Shown here: one piece after another, positions 1-10,700 of the stretch
Layout of the letters: the number at the start of each line of letters is the position of its first letter
Position numbering within the stretch: position 1 is the stretch's first letter
DNA from: Parus major
Taxonomy: Eukaryota; Chordata; Aves; Passeriformes; Paridae
Direction of reading: 5' to 3'
Assembly: GCF_001522545.3 (NCBI RefSeq)
Contig: NC_031769.1
Coordinates: forward strand, 13,573,327-13,637,326
Length of the DNA stretch: 64,000 bases
Program-made: the position numbers and the translations under genes
Notes under the pieces: generated by a model
Databases searched by the model: none
Seen by the model: the letters and a program-made list of their open reading frames with translations, nothing else
Told to the model about the DNA's origin: nothing

Positions 1-1598
1 AATAGACCTTTTCTATCCTATACCAGATGAAGTGGAGCAGTAAATGTAATGCACTTAGTCACATTAGTCCTAGTGCTGTGTTTTCTTTAAAGAAGAACTT
101 ACTTGAACTCCCTGCAGCCTCACTCAGTGAAGAAGCGCTGAGAATGTAGACTTGTTACTGGAAAATATCCTTTGCATTTGCAATAAAAACTTGGACACCC
201 ATATGGCCTGCAAATGGTCTATGTCCAACCAAGAAACAATTGGGTTCTGTTGTTCCTTAGATAAAAGAGTATCAAAACCAGTCTGACTTTAAGAGATAGG
301 TTCTGGTTTCTTTCACTTAAGTGTATGCAGTTTTATGATTCAGTAGGAGAATAGCTAGATGCTTTTTTCTCAAAGGTGAATAATGTCCCTCCCTACTTTG
401 GTATGACTTGATTTGTTGTATCCCTGTCTGTTATGTGATACTTCTGGAGAGGAAGGCAAAATTTCCCCAAGCAGAGGCACTGCTGTCTTCCCAACAGACC
501 TGCCACAACCAGAGGGGCATTCAGAGCATGAGGTGCTGCAAACCAGGCAGTGTCTCTCAGTTACAGCACACACTGCATCCTGGCTGCTTCATTACCAATA
601 TGGAAAGCTTTTTCTATGAACTGCTTCATCTGTTATCTATCAATTGCTTGCCTCGGTAAATTAGTTTTTTTTTAAAAGCATCTATATTCATGTACAATGT
701 GTGGGTGATGTTTTTCGCTTCTTCTTTGTGTAAGTGTGGTCTATCCCTGTTACAGAAAGCCTTTGGGGAATATTATAGTATTAGAATCTCCTGAAAACTG
801 ATAGTTAAGTACTTATCATCAGGAATAAGTGAATCAAACCAATTTTCTTTCATTTTTACTTTCAGAAAGATGATTTTGTAGGACAAGGCTCTTTAATTGG
901 ATGTCTCAGCCCTGTGAGATAAACACAAATTTTCTTTATCTGCATAAAGAGAATATATCACAGAAAAGATAAGAGTATAGTAACACTGTCCATTATATAG
1001 ATATATCTTTCTAGCTCACACCGATTCTCTGTATCAGACATGGTTTTTAACACAAATGAAAGCATATTAGCCTCAGAGGATACCAGTCAGAAATACATGT
1101 TTCCTAATTAGCACTTTGATGTAGCTTTGTCCAGGTAACATACATAGCTTTAATCATAGCAAGGCATTGTCTCTGATGGTCAGCAAATCCCTAGGTCATC
1201 TTTTCATCTTACAGTCTGATGTCTCACAGATAAATGCCTAGAAAGACTTCCTTTTAATACCTGCTTACTGGCAGGTGCATTATGGGAGGCTCACCTTGAT
1301 CCTTAAGATGCAGAAATTGCTTGGAACAAAGACCCAATAATAATGTAAAATCTTCTCCCAAATGTGTCTATTTCTCAGATCTTTTCTGGCTTATCAGCAA
1401 GTTTTCTGACAGAAAAATTAAAAGTGCAATTTTATTTAGAACGTGTGATAGCAGAACAGGTCTCAATTTCTTCTGAAAGTCTGTCAAAAGCAAAAATATT
1501 ATAAATTCATAATATATTAATCATATAAACCCACTAGGGAATTTGTTGCTTCTGGCTTTATCTGTCATAGGGAAAGTCACACAACTCAAATGATTCCG
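1..1598. other. AT-rich non-coding stretch
   Basis: I see no gene, recognisable repeat or RNA here. The only open frames are about 60-85 codons, overlap on both strands near 370-660, and fit chance. If the candidate minus-strand exon at 1668-1840 is the end of a gene, this stretch is its 3' flank. If that exon instead splices at the GTACAG donor at 1699-1704, a further exon would lie here or beyond the window edge; I did not find one. Confidence 0.6.
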
Positions 1599-1604
1599 TT
1601 TATT
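1599..1604 (-). terminator. candidate polyadenylation signal AATAAA
   Basis: The plus strand reads tttatt, which is AATAAA on the minus strand, about 65 bases after the minus-strand TGA that closes the frame at 1668-1840. About 10-20 bases further on in transcription the minus strand has a GU-rich run (GAGTTGTGTGAC), the usual context for cleavage. The hexamer is common in AT-rich DNA, so its value rests on its position relative to the candidate terminal exon. Confidence 0.25.
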
Positions 1605-1667
1605 TCAGTATTATAACAAATCAAATACAGTTTGTGACTCCATGGTTCATGATGCATTCAGGCTGGC

Positions 1668-1840
1668 TCAGAAGGTGCCGGAAGGGAGCAAGCTGGGTCT
1701 GTACCTGAGCTGGGCAAAGGACCAGGACTCCCCATCTGCTTCCTTTTGCATTGCATAGACATTGTAGGGTTTCCGAGTCCTTTCTGCAAGCTTGACTTCA
1801 TTGGGCCGCTCGTGGTGAGAGCTGTGGATGGGCATTCGTA
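1668..1840 (-). CDS. candidate terminal coding exon, unrecognised protein
   Basis: On the minus strand a CTGCAG acceptor (1841-1846) is followed by 2 bases completing a split codon, then 56 sense codons and TGA at 1668-1670. The translation is charged and balanced, with stretches such as RMPIHSSHHERPNEV and TRKPYNVYAMQKEADGE. G/C is favoured at third positions, in an AT-rich neighbourhood. A GTACAG donor inside it would end the exon at 1705 instead. Against it: the strongest acceptor nearby (TTTTTCTTTCCCAG, about 1877-1890) opens a different frame that stops within about 30 codons, and the tract before CTGCAG is poor in pyrimidines. It is too short for a 60-codon filter. I recognise no family. 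Its start phase matches the end of the candidate exon at 5838-5920. Confidence 0.3.
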
Positions 1841-2159
1841 CTGCAGGACAGACCTGGAATTATCTCGGAATTATTATCAAGACCTGGGAAAGAAAAATTG
1901 ATCATGGAGTATCAGCTAAAGGATTTGAATCCAAAACGTTTCGAAGCAAAGAAAAAATGCAGTGGATAATGCAAGGCTGAATATTGTTAGCACAAATTTG
2001 CTCTTACAAACAAGGTCAATAGTTTGCTTTTCACAATTCAGTTAACATTTATTTCAAGGCTGAAAGGAAAACACTACTGAAATTGCTAGCCTAGTCAGAC
2101 ATCGGGCTCAGGAAATTCTTCTAGGACCAAAAGATCATGAAATCTTTGTAGCGGGGTCT

Positions 2160-3010
2160 TTTTCTTTAGCAGCAGCAGCAGGTGAGGCAGTGGGCACCCA
2201 CCGACGCTCCTTGCCCGCCCTGCCCTGGGCCTGTGGCGGAGTCCCGAGGGAGCAGCAACCCTGCACGCAGCTGGCAGCAGATGCCAGGAGTCGCCCCAGT
2301 GTGATGTGTGTCACAGCGGGCACAGAAGGTCCCGTTCAGGGGACTGAGACCGGAGAAATGCCAGCGGACACTGCCAGGGCACTGCAGCACTGCGGGGCCG
2401 GCCCGCTCCGGGCTGCGCTCGGGCACCCACAGAGGAGGCGAGGCAGGGACAGGCTGCTCCTGCAGCTCGGGGGCACCTGGGGAGGGTACCAATGCCGGCA
2501 GCCGGGGCAGGAAGGAGCGACACGGCTGAATGGCTGTGACAAACGAGCAGCAAGCGCACGTCACACAGAGGGGAAAGGAACAGAGGAGAGCCGGGGGCGG
2601 CCTGACCAGTGTGAGCTTCCGCCAGAGCCGCAGGCAGCCGCCCCAGGCCCGGCACCGTGGCACAGGGACACGGCCAGAGAGCTCATTAGTGGCTGCTGGA
2701 AGGAAAATCAGAGGGACAGGAAGGCCGCTCTCCACGTGGGATCCGAGCCAGCACTCGCTGTGGCCGGCACAGAGATCCCTGTCCATCTCTGTGGGCTTAC
2801 CATAGGGCGTGGACACCCGTGGGGAAGAGCAGCCGCCACAGGCTGCTACCGATCCCTGCGGGGGCTGGACAATACACGCCAAACCACTTTTCAGATTGTC
2901 TGCTTCTACTGCCTGTGCTACCCTTTGTCCGTCAGGTGAATGCATTCCCTGAGCAGACAAGTCCTGCCTGGCGCCCACCCTCTGCTGATGTCCAGGCCTC
3001 CCTGCCCTAG
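2160..3010. promoter_or_regulatory. GC-rich, CpG-island-like block of unknown function
   Basis: By eye, about 45 CpG lie between 2161 and 2880 at roughly 60-65% G+C, an observed/expected ratio near 0.6. That is the conventional CpG-island threshold, and the surrounding DNA is AT-rich and CpG-poor. Both strands are open for long distances (minus 2166-3020, 284 codons; plus 2190-2939, 249 codons). This is what low stop density in GC-rich DNA produces, so neither frame is strong evidence for a protein. The minus-strand product is rich in Cys, Pro, Ala, Gly and Arg, with no domain I know. It could be a promoter or first exon, a remnant of a GC-rich retroviral LTR or insertion, or a GC-rich tandem-repeat relic. 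The abrupt left edge at about 2160-2190 favours an inserted block or a promoter. Confidence 0.5.
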
Positions 3011-3587
3011 GCAGTGCCACAGCTCCCAGAGGCTCCTGTCCTTTCTCTCTGTTGCTTTTAGTATTGTGGGTACTGCACCAAGGACTTCTTCAATCTATCA
3101 TCACCCATACAAACCTGGATTTCATCTCCAGTCCCTGGATAATCAAGATATTTCAACAGCTGACAGTTTCTGGCAGAGGCCTGTTCTACCATTTTTTCCC
3201 CACAACATATTTTTCATAGTGAGTTAGAAATATGCAATATTTTGTCATAAAACTAGTCTCATTTACAGCATTTGAATATTTTTCCTGTTTTACAGTTACC
3301 TTTATCTTACAGTTTTGAGATTTTTTTTTCCAGTTCAAAAAGTGTTCAACACTTTTGCTTATGCTGTTAGAGCTCTCTCTGCCACTAACCCCACATACCA
3401 CACTTCTGTAATGTTTTGTAATGTGTGGCTATTCAGTGAATATTCTCTCCTTTTGTTTCTTTATTACTGGACTCATTATCTTACATACCTTGAAACTTAG
3501 GAGCTACCTAGCTGTCTCCAGATACTAAAGTATACATTCTGAATTTTGTTGCCCTTCCTTCTTTGTTTTGACTGCTCCTTCACTTTA

Positions 3588-4370
3588 TATCATCAGCAAG
3601 TGTAATCCACTTACAGCATCTTCTTTCTTCCAGGTCATTGATATATAAAGTGAAGAGAATTGATCCTCAGACTAATCCTTGTGACTCTCTTTTAGTCACA
3701 TCCTTACATGTTAAACTGTTAGCATACATGGTTACCTCTTGAAAAAATATTTGAGCTAGTTCATGGCTTATTGAAATTAGATATCCCAAGAAAGCTGACA
3801 CTGCAAATTCAGAGAAACAGAATAGTAAGAAAGGGGATGTATCTGAAAGCCATTGGTCTTGGCAGGAGTCAGCCAGGGCTCTCCAGACCTCTGTGGCTGC
3901 AAGCACCATCTCAGCAAACTCTGTGAGGTGAAGGGCCTGATGAAGGATATGTTCTGGGGCTGCCAGCAGCCACTGACAGACTTGCATCAACTTGGTGAGT
4001 CCCAATGTGAGTGGCCCCATGAGCAATTTCCTCTTTAGAATGTTCTTGATCTTGTTTCGAAGCTCCCAGAGGTTTAAAGCTGTCTCCTTATCCCTGTCTC
4101 TGTGATGTGAGAGAGAAGTCTTTGTAGTTTCTAATGGAAAGCTGTCATAGGCAGAAGTTAAAAGGGGATTTCTTTTGCATCCCTTTGCTTCCCCAAGTCA
4201 GACATTTAACACAAAGAACCTGACTTTTCTACAGAAAAATCTAGTTAAACAGAATGTATGGATTCTTGTTATCTGATATTTTTATTATCCACTCAGAAAA
4301 AATCCCATCAGTGGAGTCATAAGCACAAGCTTGCTTTCTTGAATCCATGCTGACTTTTCATAATTAAATC
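3588..4370 (-). repeat. ancient LINE reverse-transcriptase remnant (CR1/L2-like), interrupted
   Basis: Two blocks resemble, on the minus strand, the reverse-transcriptase part of old amniote non-LTR elements. At 3588-3690 the plus strand reads catcagcaa, then caggtcattgatata, then a degenerate form of the segment encoding the conserved PQGS and following residues. At 4300-4370 it reads caagcttgctttcttgaatccatgctgac, a degenerate form of the segment just upstream in the protein. As I recall the family, the blocks should lie about 270 bases apart. Here about 600 separate them, so some 300 bases, including most of the 119-codon minus-strand frame at 3667-4026, look like an insertion or unrelated sequence. 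Divergence is high, so the subfamily is uncertain. Confidence 0.4.
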
Positions 4371-5837
4371 AGAATTTCCCCAAGCCTGACTCTGAGTGGT
4401 ATTTAAATTTTTTTCCTACTGCTGCAGTTAGACAAGCACTGCACATTTCTTGCTTCAGAGCGTTTCCAGTCACCTTTCCTGAAGAGGAAGATAGCCTCTC
4501 TAGTGTACTGGACTCAGGAGACCTGGATTTAAACCTAGCCAAGATGCCGGTTGCCTGTGTGAATTTAGGCAACAGACCTAACCTGCTACATGCCCTAATA
4601 CCATGTGTCTGAGCAGAGACAATAATTTTCTATCATTCAGGAGACCTGCACAGGTAAATGTGAGGTGCTTAGATGCATGAAAAAAATAACTATTAAATAT
4701 TTCTTTATCAAATGACCTTGGCTGAAGATGTAATTCCTCAAAGGTGTTAAATGTCTAACTACAACAGGAATTAGACACCTAAACAAATACTTTTGAGGCA
4801 CCTGGGCCAAGTTTACATCACCAGACTGTCTGTAGCAGTGACTCCAGCCTTTTTAAACAGAGCTGGCTGAGGAAGAGGCACTGCTGTAACTCCATTATAA
4901 CTGAAGATGTCCTTGCAGAGATGTGCCTGTAGCTGCAGCATCTGAGCTGAGCAGGGGGCTGCTGGTGGGCAGCACACTCTGTTGGGATACATTTCTACAG
5001 CCCTTGGTGCTGGCTCCCGCTCCCTCCCCACCAGCCTCTGGAGGAGGACGAGGCAAATGCCTTTTCCTTTCAAGCTGGAGATCCTCACTACCTTCCTGGC
5101 TGGTTTTCAGAAAGCTGCACAGCACTGTGGTAACAAAAGGACTCTGGCTGCAGAAGAAGAAAAAAAAAAACAAACCAACAACAACAAAAAAATAACCCTT
5201 GTGCCTGCTGTTATATCACATTCACTCATGCACTCACTCCACAGCTAGCATTCCTCTGGCAGGACATCCTGTCTCCAGCTCCTTACACACAAAAAAATTA
5301 CACACCAAAAAAATCCTAGGAAAAAAATTAGATTCCTTCGCTAGCAATGCATAACATTATTATGCTGTTTTGCAGATGGGCTGGTTGAATTTAGGTAAAA
5401 CTTTGACTTTTTCAAATACCTGAAAGTGCTCTATTCTTAGAATCATGGATTCTGTCATGATTCTCAAACTCAAAATTTCAGCATGTACAACCAGGAGAGA
5501 ATTTATCAGACATGGGCAAAGGATTAGCATTGCTAGCACAGTGTGTAATTCTGATTCTATAAAGGGGAAGCAGCTGCAAACTCTGCATCCTGATCTCACA
5601 TCTTAGATGCATTCAACCCTGCATACATTGTATGGTACACAAGAAGTGTCCTTTGTTATATTCCATTTTGATTTTAATGACGCAATTTCAAACCTGCTAC
5701 AGAAAACCCATTTTTTTTTACTAAAACACATGAAGGTGTTTTTCATCAAATAAACAGGTTGAGAAATTATTTGGGTGCTTCAGAACAAAGAATTGCTCTG
5801 GCTATCATCACAGACATTTTGAATGGGAACAATTTAC
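4371..5837. other. non-coding stretch with A-rich tracts
   Basis: No gene is visible. The region 4820-5160 is somewhat GC-richer and runs into an A-rich tract at 5155-5195, with more A-rich runs at 5287-5335. This could be the tail of an old plus-strand retrocopy, but I see no recognisable body. Overlapping short frames on both strands at 4813-5248 look like chance. Confidence 0.5.
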
Positions 5838-5920
5838 CATGGTGGGCTGTGGCTTCAGGAGGAGGATAACGGTAAGTGTTAGTTTCGTTCACTTTCCGTA
5901 CCAATGAAGAAATAAAGAGG
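5838..5920 (-). CDS. candidate internal coding exon, unrecognised protein
   Basis: Minus-strand segment of 83 bases between an acceptor TTACAG (5921-5926) and a donor GTAAAT (5832-5837). It carries one base of a split codon, 27 sense codons and a final G. The translation reads LFISSLVRKVNETNTYRYPP and then PEATAHH. The final G plus the TA that opens the exon at 1840 makes an uninterrupted GTA (Val) codon across a 4.0-kb intron. Three CpG survive inside it. Weaknesses: the upstream pyrimidine tract is poor, and the frame stays open back to about 5945, so the start could instead follow an AACAG at about 5940. The plus strand also has a GTAAGT donor motif here (5872-5877). I recognise no family. 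Confidence 0.3.
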
Positions 5921-8900
5921 CTGTAAGTGGATTCATTTGCTGTTCAATTGTGAAGTGGCAGTCAGAACAAAAGACAAGGGCAACAAAGTTCAGACTGAAA
6001 TGATAAAGAGCCAGAGAGAGAAAGGCAACTTAAAAAAAATACAAATAATGAAAGTTGTTTGTCTAGATCTAAAAGTAAAAGCAAAGTAAGTTTGCTATAC
6101 CCTCAGAATTCATAAATGATGAAATTAATTTGTACAGTTCGCTTGCATACACAGGTGCTGCTCTTATGGATATATATGGATATTATAAATCTGCAGGTCA
6201 CTAAAGTGATTACTCTTTCCCCCTGTCTCTGAATGCCATATTTTTCCAGCATGCTGGATCCCATCTGGTCTCAAAGTTCTGTCATTCTTCAGACATTTCA
6301 ATTTCTTGATTACCTGTCAGGTTATGACCCTCAATTGTTTTTCTTTTTTTAATATCTCTTGCTGTTCACTTGGGAGATGTCCATGTGTTTCTGACATCTG
6401 CCAACCAACCCCCTCCATGAGCCCCATGACAAAGCACTAATTATTGTGTTTATTTCAATGGTATCCTCACCTCCTTTAAAGAAAAGACACAGGCTTTCTC
6501 TCACAGCACCCATACTGATCACAGTACTTGTATTTGTGCTCTTCCATAGTTTACCATAACTATCTCCAGGTTTTTCATTGTGAAAGAATGTTTTTTGAAT
6601 CCAGAAGGATTGCTCTTCAAGGTCACAGCTGAAGGTGTTATGCAGCAACTATTTCCATTGTACTTAAACCGATAAGCTTACTTTCAGTTCCACTGCCGAC
6701 CAGGGCTATATCCTATCCCTTGATCTTCCAATGAGGAGGAATTCTTCAATTTCCATTAATTCCAAAAACAGAAACATGATTAATTGTTTTGAAAAGTAAA
6801 TGCCTTTGTTACTGAAAGAATCAAATTTTAAATCTGGATCCTTATTTCCACCTTTCTTCCAATGTTCTTCTCATTTTAATGTCTTAATAACGTGAGAAAC
6901 ATAAGAGGAAATTCTTGCCCTAAGTAAATCTGCAGCATGTGTGAACTTTTGATCTGGACTTGTAAGCTAGTCTTTGGTCCCTTGTGATGACAGAGGATCA
7001 TTCAGAACCCAGGGTTTAACCAGTTTTGTGTTGTTTTCTGTGACCACAACCATCATAAGTACGAGATTCTTTGTGTAGAGTCCAAAGATCAAGTTGAACT
7101 TCTGTTGCTGCTGGGGCAAGGATGAAAGCCATTCGATAGAATTCAAAACAGCCAGAGCCAATGGAAAGGGCAAGGGAAAGACTGTAGGACTCTCTTGTGT
7201 GGCAGCCAAATCCCCCATTTCTCAACTAAATGAACCTTCCTCTCACCAAAGAGAGGATTTTTTTCCCTGCTCTGGCTTGGCTGAGTCTTAAATTCATTCT
7301 ATCTTGATCTTAACAGATGGCATTGATCACCAGTGCCTGTATATTAGGTAGAGAACATGGTTTTTCCAGTCCATGATCAGTTCGTGGTGATGGGATCTCT
7401 CCCTTTTAGAATCTTGTTGGGGAATGCTTAATGGTACACTTAGAGCAAGTTCAAGCAGGGCCTAAGTGACAGACTGCTTATGGTAGCCAAGGTGGGAGGG
7501 ACTGTGAACACCTGCAAAACCTTTGTCTCTTAGGGAACTTTGCTGGCACAAATTCCAATAAACATGATCATATAATCACTTTTTTGTACTTAGATGCCCA
7601 AGTTCAACTGAAATCACCTTTTAGATATTTAAGTAATTTGGCAAGGTTCAGGATGAATAGTTGTTTTATTTGCACAGCTGAAGAGTAGTGTTGCCTAACA
7701 GTATGAGGATTGTAATATGAAAATATATGAGCCATAAAGCTCACTTTCACTGTGCCTGTTTCTACTTCTTTCACTGCAGTGATATTTTTCTTCTTATCCT
7801 TCACTTATGTCATTAATACATAAAATTTTATTTTCTACTAAAATCATTTGAATCTATTCATAATCAAGGGCTTTAAAGCAGCAGATGAAAGTGAGAGATA
7901 GCAGTCAGCTTTTTAGGAAATTAATGAATTTACTTCATTTGCAAATGACCATGATGCTTATAGAAGTAACCCCTGCATTAAAGGATTAGCATTACAAGCA
8001 TGAGCAGGCCATGGTGCCCTGGAAGTGAACTTGTATTGCAGTAGGGTCATGTCTGAATGAGAATTAGTTTTTGCCAAAGTTGTGCCCTCAGAGGATTACA
8101 TGTTACTCTCAAGAGGGCAATCCAGACAAAGATTAAATCCACACACTGGAGAAATGGTGCAGCTTGTATTGTTCAGGACACTGTGGGTTTTGGAAAAGAT
8201 ACAACCATTTACATTATTCAATCTACATTTTATTTGATAATGTGATTGTCAGGCAGTAGTTACGAGAGTAACAGGGCTGATGAGCAGTTGCTTGATGAGC
8301 AGTAGGCTTCAGACTGCGCACTTTAAGTGGGGATAATTTGGAAATACTGATATTTCTTTTGACTGAAGCCTATAATAATGAAGTGTACAGGATACTGCTT
8401 TAGTTATCTCATTATCTTACAACCCCAAGCAACTTTCGGACATATTATATTGATTAAAGCAAGAGAAAGTTGGGCATTTCAGCATAATTTATGCAAACTC
8501 AAACCAATAATTAGAACAGCTAATTAGCTATTGGTATCTGATTTTATATTAATCAGGAACTAAGATAACAGAAACAATACACGCAAGTCTTGTTTGGTAA
8601 TAAGGAGTTTGGTTTCTCTAGCCTAGCAGTGATCATTAATTTTGCTGTGTTTTGATTTAGTGTTTGTGTTAATATATTCCAGTATGTCTGAGGATATGAA
8701 AGTAACACCTGGTGTGCTCTGTGCAAATGCTTCTCTGCTTCAGGAGAAAAGCCAAAGGGGAAATGCAGCTAAACCTAGAGCATCATTATAAACAGTCTGG
8801 TGGGGATAAATGCCTATACTTTCTAATGCTAAAAGAAAGCAAATGAAAATATGTGGTCCTGTTTGTATGTTTGTATATTTGTAGAAAGAATGAAGGGGGT

Positions 8901-10278
8901 AGTGCAGAAAGATCATTTATGCTGAGAAGATTTTTAATGTCTATTTGTGCAGTGCAAGGGTTTCTACATGCAGGTTTTTGTTTACATCTATGCTCAGTGT
9001 ATGTTTGCAATTTGTTAGTGGAGCCTGTAAGCCCAATTAAAAGAAAAACCCTCTGTGCTCAGAGTTTTAATTTTGCTGATATCCCAAGACTGTCAAAGGT
9101 AGATATTCCACCTAGATTTGAGCTTGCCAGCAGTGAGCTTTGCTAGACTGGAATGAAAATAAAGACACTTGAGTGCCTTTTATTTCCTCAGCTTCAAAAC
9201 AGTCTCTTCTCTCCCTGGGAATAATGCTCTTCTCCTTATGCAGAACTTATCTGGTAACTCACATAGTTAGCTTATTACATGTGAAAAAGAAAAAGGCTTC
9301 AGGAATAACAGGCAGGGTTCACTGATTGGGAAGCACAAAACCAGAACAGGATTCACACCAAGCTGAGATGCTGGATAGCTGAAGAAATGTGGCATATACT
9401 TGGTCAACTTCAGCAAAGACAGAAGTATCTACTTTTTAATTTCAGTACATAAATACATCAATGTCTTTTGAAGATAGCTTTTATTCTATTATGCCTTTTC
9501 AAGAAAGGTTGGTAGCTGAATCAGACCCTTTATCAGATGGCATTTCCCACTGGTATAATACCTACAGATGAAAACAAAATTAATCTGGCTCTATCGTTCA
9601 CGTTATTAAACTCATCTTTAAAATGGGAAACTGGAGCCTACCTTTATGTGACAGAAAGCCAGAGAGATTTGTTCAGACCTCCCATATATCTTACATTTAA
9701 TAGTGTAAGATAGGCAAAAGCATCTTCTTTCTTATGTCCATCCACCCCATGTGCATTTGCTTCCCACTCTTTTGTCCTTTTATATATTATTAAGCACCCT
9801 TACAAGCACTCTAGAATTATTAGCACATGGAAACTGGAGCTTATTATAGGCAGTGTATCCATACATTAGCATAGCATCTCTGGTTCAACAAGATGTGGTG
9901 AAGCTTCAGCAGGAATTTTCTAGCCTGTGAGGTGAGTGTAGTGGTCAGTGGAGCTGAAGGGATAGCTACATCAGCTAATTTACACACTGCCAAATGCATT
10001 TTTGCAGCCTACTGGAAGAAAATGAAAATCCTACTCTTTAACAAGCCTTCCTGAAGGCAGTATGAGAAAATGATTACATGCATAATAAGTCCATGAAATA
10101 ACAAATCTCAGCTTTGGGCTCTTCAGGCCTGGGATTTTGACTCATGCCTACTTCTGTGTAAAACCTGAAAATCTAAGAAGGGTTTAGCCTGTAGCAGGAA
10201 TTCCTTCTACTCCTTGTGATGCTTTGTCTGCATCCTTCCCTTCCTTTCCCCCCATCCCCCAGTCCCTGCCTGGAAAAA
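5921..10278. other. AT-rich non-coding stretch
   Basis: No gene or familiar repeat is seen in this 4.3 kb. Scattered frames of 60-100 codons (for example 6349-6648 minus and 8853-9146 plus) are within chance. One homeodomain-like motif cluster at 8480-8575 is listed separately. Confidence 0.6.
8480..8575. promoter_or_regulatory. possible homeodomain/POU motif cluster
   Basis: Within about 95 bases there is an octamer-like TATGCAAA, the motif AATAATTAG, a perfect 12-base palindrome AGCTAATTAGCT (8518-8529) and a TATTAATCAG. TAATTA cores and octamers are typical of homeodomain and POU sites in vertebrate enhancers. AT-rich DNA also produces them by chance, so this is only a pointer to a possible conserved non-coding element. 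Confidence 0.2.
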
Positions 10279-10308
10279 CACGCACGCGCACACACATACA
10301 CACACACA

Positions 10309-10341
<33 letters not shown>
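10279..10341. repeat. (CA)n microsatellite
   Basis: A run of CA dinucleotides with CG and TA interruptions at its left end (cacgcacgcgcacacacata) and a purer right half. On the minus strand it reads as a long Cys-Val tract, which explains the small open frames reported over it. It is not a gene. Confidence 0.95.
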
Positions 10342-10348
<7 letters not shown>

Positions 10349-10503
10349 GCAAAGCAATTCAAAAGAGAAAGAATGTGTGAATGTCTACAAAGAGTCAAAT
10401 AAAATATCTGCCTTGCCTAGTTAGCAAAGGCAAGGTTTCACAAGGGCTGGCCAATGGCTGATGGCCAGGAGAGATGAAAATGTTAGGCAAAGGTGAGCAG
10501 TCA

Positions 10504-10700
10504 CCCTTTTCTTCACAGAAAGTGTGGACATTGGAATGGGCTGTGTGGGGAGGTGGTGGCGTCACTGTCCCTGAAGGTATTTAAGGAAATACTGGACCAG
10601 GCAGTCTGTGCCATGGTCTGCTTGACAAGGTGGTGTTTGGTCATAGGTTGGAATTTATGATCTCAGAGGTCTTTTCCAACCTGATTCTGTGATTCTGTGA
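10504..10700 (+). mobile_element. CR1 LINE, 5'-truncated 3' end
   Basis: The segment follows the CR1 3' region: cattggaatgggctg, aggtggtgg with tcactgtccctgaagg, then ggttggaatttatgatctc and ttttccaacctgattctgtg. It ends in tandem ATTCTGTG copies, the diagnostic CR1 terminus. CR1 is a non-LTR retrotransposon that inserts as short 5'-truncated copies and does not end in poly-A; about 200 bases remain here. No coding capacity is left. Orientation is plus. Confidence 0.9.

Noticed and set aside
4813..5195. Possible retrocopy ending in an A-rich tail at 5155-5195
   Set aside because: The body is unrecognised, the tail is impure and no flanking duplication is visible.
10207..10424. Cys/Val and Thr/His repeat frames
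   Set aside because: Translation of the CA microsatellite.
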